A stretch of 64,000 nt of DNA from CAVRQM01 sp963822705 (GTDB taxonomy: Bacteria > Pseudomonadota > Alphaproteobacteria > Acetobacterales > Acetobacteraceae): assembly GCA_963822705.1 (NCBI GenBank), contig CAWGIX010000010.1:1-64000 (forward strand), written 5' to 3'. Shown piece by piece: positions 29,789-39,722 of the stretch. The stretch's first letter is position 1. Each line of letters begins with the position of its first letter. Both the position numbers and the translations under genes were made by a program. The notes beneath the pieces were generated by a model that was not told where the DNA came from, searched no databases, and saw nothing but the letters and a program-made list of their open reading frames with translations.

Positions 29789-30471
29789 ATGATGCGCACC
29801 GGTGTTGTTCTTTTCCCCGGCATCAACCGCGAGCGCGACATGGTGTTGGCCCTGCGCGCCAGCACGGGCCACGTGCCGCGTATGATCTGGCACACCGACA
29901 GCGATTTGTCCGGCCTTGACCTGATCGTGCTGCCCGGGGGCTTCAGCTACGGCGACTACCTCCGTTGCGGCGCCATGGCTGCGCATTCGCCGGCGATGCA
30001 GGCAGTGCGCGCCCATGCCGCGCGCGGCGGCTACGTGCTGGGCGTGTGCAACGGGTTCCAGATTCTCACAGAGGCGGGCCTGCTGCCGGGCGCGCTGCTG
30101 CGCAACGCCTCGCTGCGCTTTCTGTCGTGCGACTGTTTTTTGCGGGTTGAGCGGTGCGACACGGTTTTTACCCGACGCTTCGGCAATCACCGAACTTTCC
30201 GTGCATCCATGGCACACGGCGACGGCAATTTTTTCGCGGACGACATCACGCTGGACCGGCTGGAGGGCGAAAATTTGGTCGCCTTCCGCTACGCCACCGA
30301 GGATGGAGACATTACTGCCGCCGCGAACCGCAATGGCAGCGCGCGCAACATTGCCGGCATCTACTCAGAGAACCTGCGCGTGCTGGGCCTGATGCCGCAC
30401 CCCGAGAATTTCGTGGACGAACTGGTCGGCGGGGCCGATGGAAAGCCGCTGTTCGACAGCCTCGCCGCCTG

Positions 30472-30472
<1 letters not shown>
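29789..30472 (+). CDS. purQ: Phosphoribosylformylglycinamidine synthase subunit PurQ (glutaminase)
   Basis: Glutamine amidotransferase subunit of FGAM synthase. The class I triad is visible: nucleophile Cys in VLGVCNGFQILTEAG, and His and Glu in LMPHPENFVDE. Also FPGINRERDMVLAL and LIVLPGGFSYGDYLRCG. 227 aa, normal. The start is ATG 29789 or 29792, and the ribosome site is weak. It overlaps purL by one base (TGATG). This bacterial PurQ/small PurL arrangement needs PurS, which is missing from its usual place. Confidence 0.95.
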
Positions 30473-32641
<2,169 letters not shown>

Positions 32642-32654
32642 GGAGCGTGCGCGT

Positions 32655-32888
32655 ATGGCGATGGCGGCCGGCGAGATCGAGGCGCTGATCCGGGCCGCCC
32701 TGCCGGACGCGCGCGTGACCGTCGAGGACTTGGCCGGCGACGGCGACCATTATGCGGCCACCGTGGTCAGCGACACGTTCCGCGGTAAATCGCGGGTGCA
32801 ACAGCACCAGCTTGTCTATGCCGCGCTGCAGGGCCGCATGGGTGGCGCGCTGCACGCGCTGGCCCTGCAAACCTCCGCCCCCGAATAA
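32655..32888 (+). CDS. BolA-family protein
   Basis: Small BolA-like protein that normally pairs with a CGFS monothiol glutaredoxin to handle or sense iron-sulfur clusters. The sequence fits the family throughout: IEALIRAALPDARVTVEDLA, GDGDHYAATVVSDTFRGKS with the cluster-ligand His candidate, RVQQHQLVYAALQGRMGG and ALHALALQT. 77 aa. ATG 32655 has AGGAG 9 bases upstream. grxD follows 14 bases later, as in most alphaproteobacteria. Confidence 0.92.
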   Translation: MAMAAGEIEALIRAALPDARVTVEDLAGDGDHYAATVVSDTFRGKSRVQQHQLVYAALQGRMGGALHALALQTSAPE

Positions 32889-32902
32889 GGATTTTTCTGG
32901 CC

Positions 32903-33241
32903 ATGGCAAACCCTGTGTTCGACCGCATCCAGTCCGAAATCGCCGGCAACCCGGTGATGCTCTACATGAAGGGCGATGCGATGTTCCCGCAATGCGGTTT
33001 TTCGGCGCGGGTGGTCCAGATTTTGTCGCATATGGGCGTGCAGTTCCACACTGCAAACGTGCTGGCCGACCCGGAACTGCGCGAGGGGATAAAGCACTTT
33101 TCCAACTGGCCCACGGTGCCGCAGCTGTACGTGAACGGCGAGTTCGTCGGCGGCTGCGACATCGTGACGGAAATGTACCAGTCGGGCGAACTGGCCACGC
33201 TGCTGACCGAGAAAAAGATTCCGCATGAGGCAGCGGCCTGA
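32903..33241 (+). CDS. grxD: Monothiol glutaredoxin GrxD (CGFS type)
   Basis: Glutaredoxin that carries [2Fe-2S] clusters with glutathione and BolA. The active-site CGFS motif is at residues 31-34 (MFPQCGFSARVVQIL). The GSH-site elements are YMKGDAMFPQ, FSNWPTVPQLYVNGEFVGGCDI and TEMYQSGEL. 112 aa. AAGGAT lies about 14 bases before ATG 32903. It is the last gene of the purQ-purL-bolA-grxD string before trpS. Confidence 0.96.
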   Translation: MANPVFDRIQSEIAGNPVMLYMKGDAMFPQCGFSARVVQILSHMGVQFHTANVLADPELREGIKHFSNWPTVPQLYVNGEFVGGCDIVTEMYQSGELATLLTEKKIPHEAAA

Positions 33242-33279
33242 GCCAGGCTTCGTGACCGGGGCTTCGTGACCCAGGCTTG

Positions 33280-34308
33280 ATGACTTCGGCACCGGGCGAG
33301 GGCGCCGCAAAACCGCGCATCTTTTCCGGCATTCAGCCATCCGGGGTGCCGCAGCTCGGCAACTATCTGGGCGCCATCCGCAACTGGGTGGCGCTGCAGG
33401 CGGACCACGAGTGCCTGTATTGCGTGGTCGACCTGCATGCCATCACGACCTGGCAGGACCCGGCGAGGCTCGCGGAACAGACGCGCGAGCTGGCCGCGTC
33501 GTTGCTGGCCTGCGGCATCGATGCCGGGCGGCACATCCTGTTCCACCAGTCCGCCGTGCATGCGCATGTGCGGCTGGCGTGGATTTTCAACTGCGTGGCC
33601 CGCATGGGCTGGCTCAATCGCATGACGCAGTTCAAGGACAAGGCCGGCAAGGATCGGGAAAATGTCTCGACCGGACTGTTCGTCTACCCGAACCTGATGG
33701 CCGCCGACATTCTGGCCTACCATGCCACGCGCGTGCCGGTGGGCGACGACCAGAAACAGCACCTGGAGCTGGCCAACGACATCGGCCAGAAATTCAACAG
33801 CGATTATTCGCCGGGGTTCTTTCCGGTGATCGAGCCGCTGATCCTGGGTCCCGCCGCACGGGTGATGAGCTTGCGCGACGGCACCAAGAAGATGAGCAAG
33901 TCGGACGCCTCGGACCAGTCGCGCATCAATCTGACCGACGACCCCGACGCGATCGCGCTGAAAATTCGGCGGGCAAAGACGGACCCGGAGCCGCTGCCAA
34001 GCGAGCCGCAGGGTCTGGAGGGACGGCCGGAGGCGCGCAATCTGGTGTCGATTTTCGCCGCGCTCGCGGACACGGATGCCGCCGGCGTTTTGCGGGAACA
34101 CGGCGGCAAAGGTTTTGGCGCCTTCAAGGAAGTTTTGGCGGCGCTGCTGGTGGAAAGACTGGCGCCGATCGCGGTCGAGACAAGGCGGCTTCTGGCGGAT
34201 CCCGGCCATGTCGAATCGGTGCTGCGCGCCGGCGCGCGCCGGGCCGCGGCGCTGGCGGACCCGATCGTGTCTGAGGCGGAGCGGTTGATGGGACTGTTGC
34301 CCGCATAG
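33280..34308 (+). CDS. trpS: Tryptophan-tRNA ligase
   Basis: Class I aminoacyl-tRNA synthetase for tryptophan. HIGH-like site: FSGIQPSGVPQLGNYLGAIRNW. KMSKS site: GTKKMSKSDASDQSRI. Also VVDLHAITTWQDP and YPNLMAADILAY with VPVGDDQKQHLELANDI. 342 aa. ATG 33280 is preferred to TTG 33277. The upstream 40 bases contain a partial tandem repeat (GGCTTCGTGACC, GGCTTCGTGACCC) and no clear ribosome site. It is convergent with the SRPBCC gene at 34313. Confidence 0.95.
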   Translation: MTSAPGEGAAKPRIFSGIQPSGVPQLGNYLGAIRNWVALQADHECLYCVVDLHAITTWQDPARLAEQTRELAASLLACGIDAGRHILFHQSAVHAHVRLAWIFNCVARMGWLNRMTQFKDKAGKDRENVSTGLFVYPNLMAADILAYHATRVPVGDDQKQHLELANDIGQKFNSDYSPGFFPVIEPLILGPAARVMSLRDGTKKMSKSDASDQSRINLTDDPDAIALKIRRAKTDPEPLPSEPQGLEGRPEARNLVSIFAALADTDAAGVLREHGGKGFGAFKEVLAALLVERLAPIAVETRRLLADPGHVESVLRAGARRAAALADPIVSEAERLMGLLPA

Positions 34309-34312
34309 CGGC

Positions 34313-34792
34313 TTACCGCTTCCCGGCTTTCGCCAGATGCGCGGCCAAACGTTCGAGGCTTTGCGTCCAGCCCGCCTCCATCCCTTCCAGAAACCGCGCC
34401 GCCTCGGCGACAAGCGCGATGGCGCGGGTTTGCAAGGTGAGCGTGGTGCGATTGTCGTGCTCCGCGAACGTGACCGTCGTCAGGCCGTCGAGGAGGGGTT
34501 TGCCGTGCGCGTCCACGGCGACATTCGTGAACACGAGTCGTTCGGGTTCGACGATCTCGCGGAACACGCCTGTCATCGGATATTCGGCGCCGTCGGGAGC
34601 CCGCATGACAATGCGGATGGCGCCCCCCGGCCGAACGTCCAGCTCGCACACCGGATTGGTGAAACCGCTCGGGCCCCACCATTGCGCCAAATGGGTGGCG
34701 TCCGTCCAGGCCTTGAACACCAGCGCGCGAGGCGCGTCGATCAGGCGCGTTATGACCAGCGCGCGCTCGGCCGAAATGGTGGCGGCGCTCAC
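34313..34792 (-). CDS. SRPBCC-fold protein (AHSA1/START-like), third in the ArsR operon
   Basis: Ligand-binding helix-grip protein of the Aha1-C/START-like group: ALVITRLIDAPRALVFKAWTD, HLAQWWGPSGFT, DVRPGGAIRIVMRAPDG and EIVEPERLVFTN, ending MEAGWTQSLERLAAHLAKAG. 159 aa. GTG 34792 overlaps the stop of the VOC gene (GTGA). Paralogue of the proteins at 35267 and 36458. The ligand is unknown. Last gene of the six-gene operon. Confidence 0.88.
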   Translation of the reverse strand: MSAATISAERALVITRLIDAPRALVFKAWTDATHLAQWWGPSGFTNPVCELDVRPGGAIRIVMRAPDGAEYPMTGVFREIVEPERLVFTNVAVDAHGKPLLDGLTTVTFAEHDNRTTLTLQTRAIALVAEAARFLEGMEAGWTQSLERLAAHLAKAGKR

Positions 34793-35209
34793 GTTACCGC
34801 CCCCGCCTTTTCGCAATTGATCATCCACGGAATCCCGAACCGGTCCACCAGCATCCCGAAGCGGCGGGCCCAAAACGTTTCTTGGATCGGCATCGTGACC
34901 GACCCGCCCTCGGCCAGATTTGCAAACGTTCGCTCCGCCTGCTGCGGATCGGGGATCATGAGCGAAACGCGGAATCCCTCCGGCTTGTGATAGTGCTCGG
35001 GCGGTGCGTCCGAGGCCATCAGCACGGCGTCGCCGATCGTCATGCGGGCATGCATGATCGAGTTCAGCCGCTCGGGCGGAGTTCTGATCCTGCATGGGCG
35101 AGTTGCGAGCCGTCATCATGGCGACGATCTTGCCGCCCAGGCACTGTTCGTAGAACTTGAAGGCAGCCTCGCATTGGCCGTCAAAGAACAGATAGGGGTT
35201 CAGCTGCAT
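34789..35209 (-). CDS. VOC-superfamily protein (PhnB-like), frameshifted
   Basis: Vicinal-oxygen-chelate fold protein of the PhnB/YjdN type (3-demethylubiquinone-9 methyltransferase-like annotation): MQLNPYLFFDGQCEAAFKFY, EQCLGGKIVAMMT. After a one-base move near 35083 it continues MHARMTIGDAVLMASDAPPEHY, GFRVSLMIPDPQQAERTF, FWARRFGMLVDRFGIPWMIN. ATG 35209 has AAGGAG 5 bases upstream. It lies within the ArsR operon and is coupled to the downstream SRPBCC gene. No metal-ligand triad is obvious, as is common for PhnB-like members. Confidence 0.88.
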
Positions 35210-35266
35210 GGTTACTCCTTGGCTGCTTTGTTGAGATTGCCGGATCACTCGGGTTGCGAGCCTGTC

Positions 35267-35788
35267 TCAAGCCCTGGCTAGGTAGGCCGCGAGCTGGTCG
35301 AGGGTCCCGGTCCAGCCCTGCTGCATCGATCCGTGACCGGCAGCAAAGGTCTTGCGTTCCGACTCGGTTGCGTTGAACGGAGCCCACCTGATGGTGAGCG
35401 TGGTTTTGCCCTCGTGCTCGGTCAGCGTCATGGTCGACAGCGTCTCCATCGGCCAGTCCGGCGACCAGGGGTGCCGGGTGATGCCGCCCGCCTCATCGGA
35501 GAAGGAAACGATGACGACCAGCCGTTCCGGCGAGACGATCTCGCGAAAAGTCCACTTGCCCCATATCACCAAGCCGTCCGGCGACCGCAAGCCGTAGTGA
35601 AAGCTGCCGCCCGGGCGAAGATCGATGCTGCACGAAACGTTTGTAAAGCCGGTCGGCCCGAACCAATGTTTCAGATGGTCGGCCTCGGTCCATACCTTGA
35701 ACACCAGCGCGCGCGGCGCATCGAACTCGCGCGTAATGACGAACTCGGTCGCACCCGGCTCGACCATGCTGTTTGTGTCCCCCATCAT
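35267..35788 (-). CDS. SRPBCC-fold protein (AHSA1/START-like), second in the ArsR operon
   Basis: Paralogue of the other two SRPBCC proteins of this operon: TEFVITREFDAPRALVFKVWTE, HLKHWFGPTGFTNVSCSIDL, RPGGSFHYGLRSPDG, FREIVSPERLVVIVSFSDE and GSMQQGWTGTLDQLAAYLA. 173 aa from ATG 35788, which overlaps the glutathione transferase stop (ATGA). An internal ATG (MVEPGATEF) preceded by GGGGGA is an alternative start. The ligand is unknown. Confidence 0.88.
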   Translation of the reverse strand: MMGDTNSMVEPGATEFVITREFDAPRALVFKVWTEADHLKHWFGPTGFTNVSCSIDLRPGGSFHYGLRSPDGLVIWGKWTFREIVSPERLVVIVSFSDEAGGITRHPWSPDWPMETLSTMTLTEHEGKTTLTIRWAPFNATESERKTFAAGHGSMQQGWTGTLDQLAAYLARA

Positions 35789-36417
35789 GCCGCCACCGCC
35801 GCCGGAGCGATTCTCGGGAACGGGTCGCGCCAAGCTTCCAGCTCGTTCAGCCGATCGTACCAGCGCTGGATGTTCGGAAATTCTGCCAGCGGAATGCGGG
35901 CCTGCTCGGCGTAGGGCAGCGCCGCCGCGACCGCAAAATCCGCGACGCTCAAGCGCTCCCCGACCAGATATTTCCGGTCGCGCAGATGGTCGTCCAGCAC
36001 GCGTGCAGATTTGCGGAACTCGCCGAGCGCCTCCTCGACCGCCGCCGGGTCGGGAGCTCCCACGCCAAAGCGTGACTTGATCAGGTACTCGAAATAGAGC
36101 GCGCCGCCGTGGCGCGAAAAGTGGTTGGCGTCCCAGCTGAACCAGCGGACGATGTCGATCTGGCGTTCGTCATGCGGCCACATGTCCGACCCGGCCTTTT
36201 CGGCGAGGTAGCACATGATGGCGTTCGACTCCCACACCGAGCGATCACCATCGGCCAGAGCCGGAACTTTTCCGTTGGGGTTGATGGCGAGGAACGCCGG
36301 GCGCTTCTGTTCCCCTTTTTCGACCGCCACATAGACGAACTCGACCGGAGATTTGAGATAACGCGCGAGGGCGCATGCTTTTCGCGGATTCAGCAAATCG
36401 GCGTAGTAGAGTTTCAT
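35785..36417 (-). CDS. Glutathione S-transferase family protein
   Basis: Two-domain GST. The N-terminal thioredoxin-like domain has MKLYYADLLNPRKACALARY, NPNGKVPALADGDRSVWESNAI (cis-Pro and Glu-Ser glutathione contacts) and MCYLAEKAGS. The all-helical C-terminal domain includes YLVGERLSVADFAVAAALPYA (N-cap/hydrophobic staple Asp). 210 aa. AAGGAGT lies 6 bases before ATG 36417. Its presence beside SRPBCC and VOC proteins suggests a detoxification operon (inference). Confidence 0.92.
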   Translation of the reverse strand: MKLYYADLLNPRKACALARYLKSPVEFVYVAVEKGEQKRPAFLAINPNGKVPALADGDRSVWESNAIMCYLAEKAGSDMWPHDERQIDIVRWFSWDANHFSRHGGALYFEYLIKSRFGVGAPDPAAVEEALGEFRKSARVLDDHLRDRKYLVGERLSVADFAVAAALPYAEQARIPLAEFPNIQRWYDRLNELEAWRDPFPRIAPAAVAA

Positions 36418-36457
36418 CGCGTACTCCTTCGCTATGGGACGGGTCGGGCGCAGCGGG

Positions 36458-36937
36458 TCAGGCTTGCGCCAGGTGTTCGGCCAGGCGATCAAAGGCGCTG
36501 TTCCAGCCGCCCTGGTGGCCATTCCGTTGCTCAACCGATTCGAACACCGCCTGACGCAAAGTCATCGTCGTCTTGCCGCCATGTTCGGTACACGTTATGG
36601 TGACGAGCGTCTCGTGCCCCGGGGTGCCGTCCTCGCGGTCCCAGGCGAACGTGAACACCAGCCGCTCCGGTGGCACGACCTCGCGATAGACGCCGCCCTG
36701 CCAAAGCTCGCGGCTGCCGTCGTCCGCGCGCAGGCATGTGCGCCAGGCTCCGCCGGGCCGAACATCCCCCTGCAGATGCGTGGCGGTAAATCCGCGCGGG
36801 CCGGCCCAGCGCTTGCCGTGCTCGGGGTCGGTCCAGGCCTTGAACACCAGCTCGCGGGGGGCGTCGAACACCCGGGTAATGACCAGCACGCGCTCTGCCG
36901 GTTCGACCGTGGCGTTACGGAGTGTGGTTGCCGACAT
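36458..36937 (-). CDS. SRPBCC-fold protein (AHSA1/START-like), first in the ArsR operon
   Basis: AHSA1-type protein: RVLVITRVFDAPRELVFKAWTD, GKRWAGPRGFTATHLQGDVR, YREVVPPERLVFTFAW, TLVTITCTEHGGKTTMTLRQ and NGHQGGWNSAFDRLAEHLAQA. 159 aa. It overlaps the 3' end of the ArsR gene by 23 bases. ArsR plus AHSA1-like pairs are common in bacteria, where the regulator controls the SRPBCC gene. Confidence 0.9.
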   Translation of the reverse strand: MSATTLRNATVEPAERVLVITRVFDAPRELVFKAWTDPEHGKRWAGPRGFTATHLQGDVRPGGAWRTCLRADDGSRELWQGGVYREVVPPERLVFTFAWDREDGTPGHETLVTITCTEHGGKTTMTLRQAVFESVEQRNGHQGGWNSAFDRLAEHLAQA

Positions 36938-37271
36938 TCTTGCGCTCCTTTGCTTGCAGCTCGCCCAGATATTCCTCCAGTCGGTCCAGACTTTCGTCCC
37001 AGAACCGGCGATAGCGCGCGACCCAGTCCGCAGCCTCTTTCAAGGGGCCCGCCTCCAGCCGGCACGGCCGCGACTGCGCCTCGCGACTCCGTGCAATCAG
37101 CCCCGCGCGTTGCAGCACCTTCAGGTGCTTGGAGACCGCGGGCAGGCTCATCGCGAACGGCGCCGCCAATTGGGTGACCGACGCCTCGCCCGAAGCGAGC
37201 CGGGCCAAAATGGCGCGGCGGGTAGGATCGGCGAGTGCCGAAAACGTGGCGTCGAGGCGGTCCGGCGTCAT
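36915..37271 (-). CDS. ArsR-family winged-helix repressor
   Basis: Dimeric repressor heading the operon: LDATFSALADPTRRAILARL, SVTQLAAPFAMSLPAVSKHL (recognition helix), KVLQRAGLIARSREAQSRPCRL. It lacks the metal-binding CxCxxC motif, so it belongs to the non-metal SdpR/AHSA1-linked subgroup. 118 aa. A dyad overlaps the promoter region just upstream, suggesting autoregulation. Confidence 0.92.
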   Translation of the reverse strand: MTPDRLDATFSALADPTRRAILARLASGEASVTQLAAPFAMSLPAVSKHLKVLQRAGLIARSREAQSRPCRLEAGPLKEAADWVARYRRFWDESLDRLEEYLGELQAKERKNVGNHTP

Positions 37272-37295
37272 ACCGTGGGAACCCAGTGGTTAAGT

Positions 37296-37307
37296 AACCG
37301 TTCGGTT
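37296..37307. promoter_or_regulatory. Dyad upstream of arsR-type gene, candidate operator
   Basis: AACCG-TT-CGGTT (37296-37307), 24 bases upstream of the repressor start, within a TTGAACCGAACGGTTACTTA context on the minus strand. The position suits an ArsR-type autoregulatory site. Confidence 0.45.
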
Positions 37308-37553
37308 CAATAAGCCGCCCGCTCGAGGCGGTCAAGCCTTGCGGCGCACTTTTTCCCGGTCCGCCGCCCAAACGCGGCGCGCATGCGCTCGTCGGCCGGG
37401 AAAAGTACTTGGATCACGCTCGATCTACCGGTGCGGGCAGCCGCGCCGCGCTGGCGCAGTTGGGCGGACATGGCAGTTCGGTGCTCCGAGCGAGCACGGC
37501 CCTGCCGCAACCACCGCGAGTCGTCGCTATGTCAGACGGGAGCAAGGAATTCC

Positions 37554-37582
37554 TTGACCCGGCCGATGGCTTATGTTAGCAT
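37554..37582 (+). promoter_or_regulatory. Cassette promoter, copy 2 (leaderless arrangement)
   Basis: TTGACC (37554-37559), a 17-base spacer, TAGCAT (37577-37582), then eight bases to ATG 37591. The -10 box lies inside the perfect palindrome GTTAGC-ATG-GCTAAC (37575-37589). Confidence 0.65.
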
Positions 37583-37590
37583 GGCTAACG

Positions 37591-38331
37591 ATGTTGATCT
37601 ACCCGCCCCCGTTGCCGCCCAACCCCACCATCTCGGACCGCTTTGCCCAGATGATCGTGGGGATGAGCATCGCGGTGGGGGCGAAGATGCCTCGGGACCA
37701 GTCTCGGGCGCCGGTGCTGATCCTGCTCTGGTGGCGGCTGCAACGCCTCAAGGCCCGGTTCCTGGCCCTGGCGGCCCGGGCCCGGGCGGGTCCGCTGCCG
37801 CCGCCCCGCACGCGCCAGCCCGGAACCAGGCCCAGACCCGGACCTGGGCCCGGACCTGGGCCCGGACCTGGGCCCGGACCCGGACCCGGACCAGAACACC
37901 GCAAGCCGCAGCAGCGGCTGCCGCACAAGCTGGGCTGGCTGGTGGCGATGCTGGGCTGGGAGGTGAACCTCAGCAACCTGCTGCAGAAACTTCTGGCCGA
38001 TCCGGAGATGCAGGAGTTGCTCCGCAACGCCCCGCAGGCGGGGCGGCTGCTGCGGCCCCTGTGCCGGATGCTGGGAGTGCAACCCGACCCCAAGATCCTG
38101 CCCCCGCCGCCGCCCCGTCCGCCCCGGGTCAGGCCGGCTCCTCCCGACTTGGGGAAGATCGGGCCCGACCCCGCCGCACCCGCCCCAACCGAACCGGCCG
38201 AAAAGCCGATGCGCAAGCGTCCGCTCCGCACCGAGGCGCGCACGCGAAAACCGAAGTGGACCTACCCCGGCACGGAGTGGAGGAAGTGGGGCGGTTTCTG
38301 GTTCCCCGAGCCGATCCGAAAACCGGCCTGA
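37591..38331 (+). CDS. Pro/Arg-rich multi-copy protein family, copy 2
   Basis: Full-length member (246 aa) of the family also found at 6446 and 49320. It begins MLIYPPPLPPNPTISDRFAQ, then a hydrophobic/amphipathic segment (APVLILLWWRLQRLKARFLAL), AARARAGPLPPP, a (Pro-Gly)n run encoded by a 12-bp tandem repeat, the conserved helical block LLADPEMQELLRNAPQAGRL then LRPLCRMLGV, a Pro-rich linker, and the basic aromatic C-terminus KPKWTYPGTEWRKWGGFWFP. About 98% identical in protein to copy 3 outside the repeat. ATG 37573 is an alternative start but overlaps the -10 box. Unknown function; very basic, possibly nucleic-acid or membrane binding (inference). Confidence 0.7.
   Translation: MLIYPPPLPPNPTISDRFAQMIVGMSIAVGAKMPRDQSRAPVLILLWWRLQRLKARFLALAARARAGPLPPPRTRQPGTRPRPGPGPGPGPGPGPGPGPGPEHRKPQQRLPHKLGWLVAMLGWEVNLSNLLQKLLADPEMQELLRNAPQAGRLLRPLCRMLGVQPDPKILPPPPPRPPRVRPAPPDLGKIGPDPAAPAPTEPAEKPMRKRPLRTEARTRKPKWTYPGTEWRKWGGFWFPEPIRKPA
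37837..37892 (+). repeat. 12-bp tandem repeat (CCCGGACCTGGG) within cassette copy 2
   Basis: About three full units of CCCGGACCTGGG followed by degenerate 6-bp CCCGGA units, encoding Pro-Gly dipeptides. Copy 3 is longer by the equivalent of one unit. Confidence 0.8.
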
Positions 38332-38384
38332 CTGGGCCGCCTGCCCACGCACGTCCTAATTATTACGTAGACGAAACGCCATGG
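38332..38384 (+). repeat. Conserved 3' tail of cassette copy 2
   Basis: CTGGGCCGCCTGCCCACGCA after the stop is shared with the other cassettes. It is followed by a diverged form of the tail block (CCTAAT...TACGTAGACGAAAC...CCATGG). Similarity to copies 1 and 3 ends here. Confidence 0.5.
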
Positions 38385-38447
38385 TAGACCGCCATCGTCG
38401 CACCTTCACCCAGCTCGGCCCAGCACCGGCAAGAGCACCTGGACCCT

Positions 38448-39722
38448 CTATCCGACAGCTTTGCCATACAGATCCAAAACGCGTCGGACTGAGGCGATCT
38501 GAAGGTTTCTGGGAGTGGCCCGTAGTGTGCCGCGGAGTACAGCCGGATAGAGCGCCGGAAGATATTGGCTGATAAGAGTTTCCGGAATCGTCAAACCATC
38601 CAGTCGGGACATGAGTTGGTCGACGGCCGCCCGCGCTTCAGGACGAGGCCAGTAATAGCGAATGCGGTCGCTGTAACTGAAGTGCCGCTGCACGCGCAGC
38701 TCGTCGTCTCCGCCATGGTAGTATTTTTGCCAGTCCGCCGGCGCGCGCAGCATCAGATCTTCCATCGCCGCGGCCAGGCTTTGCTCCGCCGGCGCCGGAG
38801 CCAGCACCTGGGCGATGTGGTCGAGACCATACAGCGCCTCGCGCAGCGCGAATGTCAGCCAGGGACCGACCTTGAGGATGGCAAACCCGTCAGCGACAAG
38901 GGCAGACAGTTCCTCCGTCCGCTGGTAGTCGGTCGAGTGAGCCTCGAACACGAACTGCGGCAGCTTTGCGAGAACCGCCGCGAGGTCGCTTGCCTTGTCG
39001 CGTCGGTAGAGAACCACGTCGGCGTTGCCGAACTCGACGCCCGGTTGCACGACGAGGCCGATCGCCCGATCGAATGCGCCCGTCACCCCCGCCGCGGAAA
39101 ACGCGCTGCGATGGACCGCGACGGTCCTGAGTGCGGCTTCGGGAGCGGTCACTTCCAGATGGTCGACGGCCTCGGACGCGCCGCCCGGTACCGGAACTTC
39201 GGTTCCAATGACATAGACCGGGAGCTCCGGGTCATCGCCGGCCCCCTTCTCGGCCGCCGCTGCCAGCCGGGCCGCGCGGCTCGCGACGACCTCGTCCGGC
39301 AGGGCGGCGTTCTCCCCTCGGCAGCCCATGCTGGTATCCAGATGCAGCTTCCTGAACCCGGCCCGCGCGTATGCGTGCGCCATCACCTCCGCCCGCTGCA
39401 TCGCATCCTCGGGAGCCAGGTGCTTCCATGGATTGGGACCGAGATGGTCGCCCCCCAGGATCAGCCTTCCCACATCGAAGCCGACGCGATCGGCGATGCC
39501 TTCCACGAACCGGCGGAAATCGGCGGGTGTCATCCCGGTATAGCCGCCGTCCTGATTGACCTGGTTGCAGGTCGCCTCGATCAGCACGTCCCTGTCGTTT
39601 TCCTGGCCATGCACGAAAGCGGCTTCGATCGCCAGCGGATGCGCGGTGCAGACGGAGGGGATGCCGCGACGCACTCCCGCCGCGCGATCCCGGGCAATGT
39701 CGGCGATCCGGGCAATCGTCAT
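38448..39722 (-). CDS. gatZ: Class II tagatose-bisphosphate aldolase accessory subunit family (GatZ/KbaZ)
   Basis: Protein of the GatZ/KbaZ family, named as the non-catalytic partner of tagatose-1,6-bisphosphate aldolase; some family members may act in other sugar pathways. Motifs: GIPSVCTAHPLAIEAAFVHG, LIEATCNQVNQDGGYTGMTP, ILGGDHLGPNPWKHL, LHLDTSMGCRGE and FEAHSTDYQ. 424 aa, full length. ATG 39722 overlaps the stop of the PfkB kinase gene (ATGA). No catalytic GatY/KbaY gene is in the window. Confidence 0.9.
   Translation of the reverse strand: MTIARIADIARDRAAGVRRGIPSVCTAHPLAIEAAFVHGQENDRDVLIEATCNQVNQDGGYTGMTPADFRRFVEGIADRVGFDVGRLILGGDHLGPNPWKHLAPEDAMQRAEVMAHAYARAGFRKLHLDTSMGCRGENAALPDEVVASRAARLAAAAEKGAGDDPELPVYVIGTEVPVPGGASEAVDHLEVTAPEAALRTVAVHRSAFSAAGVTGAFDRAIGLVVQPGVEFGNADVVLYRRDKASDLAAVLAKLPQFVFEAHSTDYQRTEELSALVADGFAILKVGPWLTFALREALYGLDHIAQVLAPAPAEQSLAAAMEDLMLRAPADWQKYYHGGDDELRVQRHFSYSDRIRYYWPRPEARAAVDQLMSRLDGLTIPETLISQYLPALYPAVLRGTLRATPRNLQIASVRRVLDLYGKAVG

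Noticed and set aside
37837..37892. Tandem repeats considered as a CRISPR array
   Set aside because: The units are 12 bp, contiguous and coding, without spacers. No Cas genes are present.
37383..38387. A second long open frame (334 codons, Ala/Pro/Gly-rich) overlapping cassette copy 2
   Set aside because: It is an alternative frame through high-GC DNA. The corresponding frame is broken in copy 3 and absent in copy 1, while the frame I annotate is conserved in all three.
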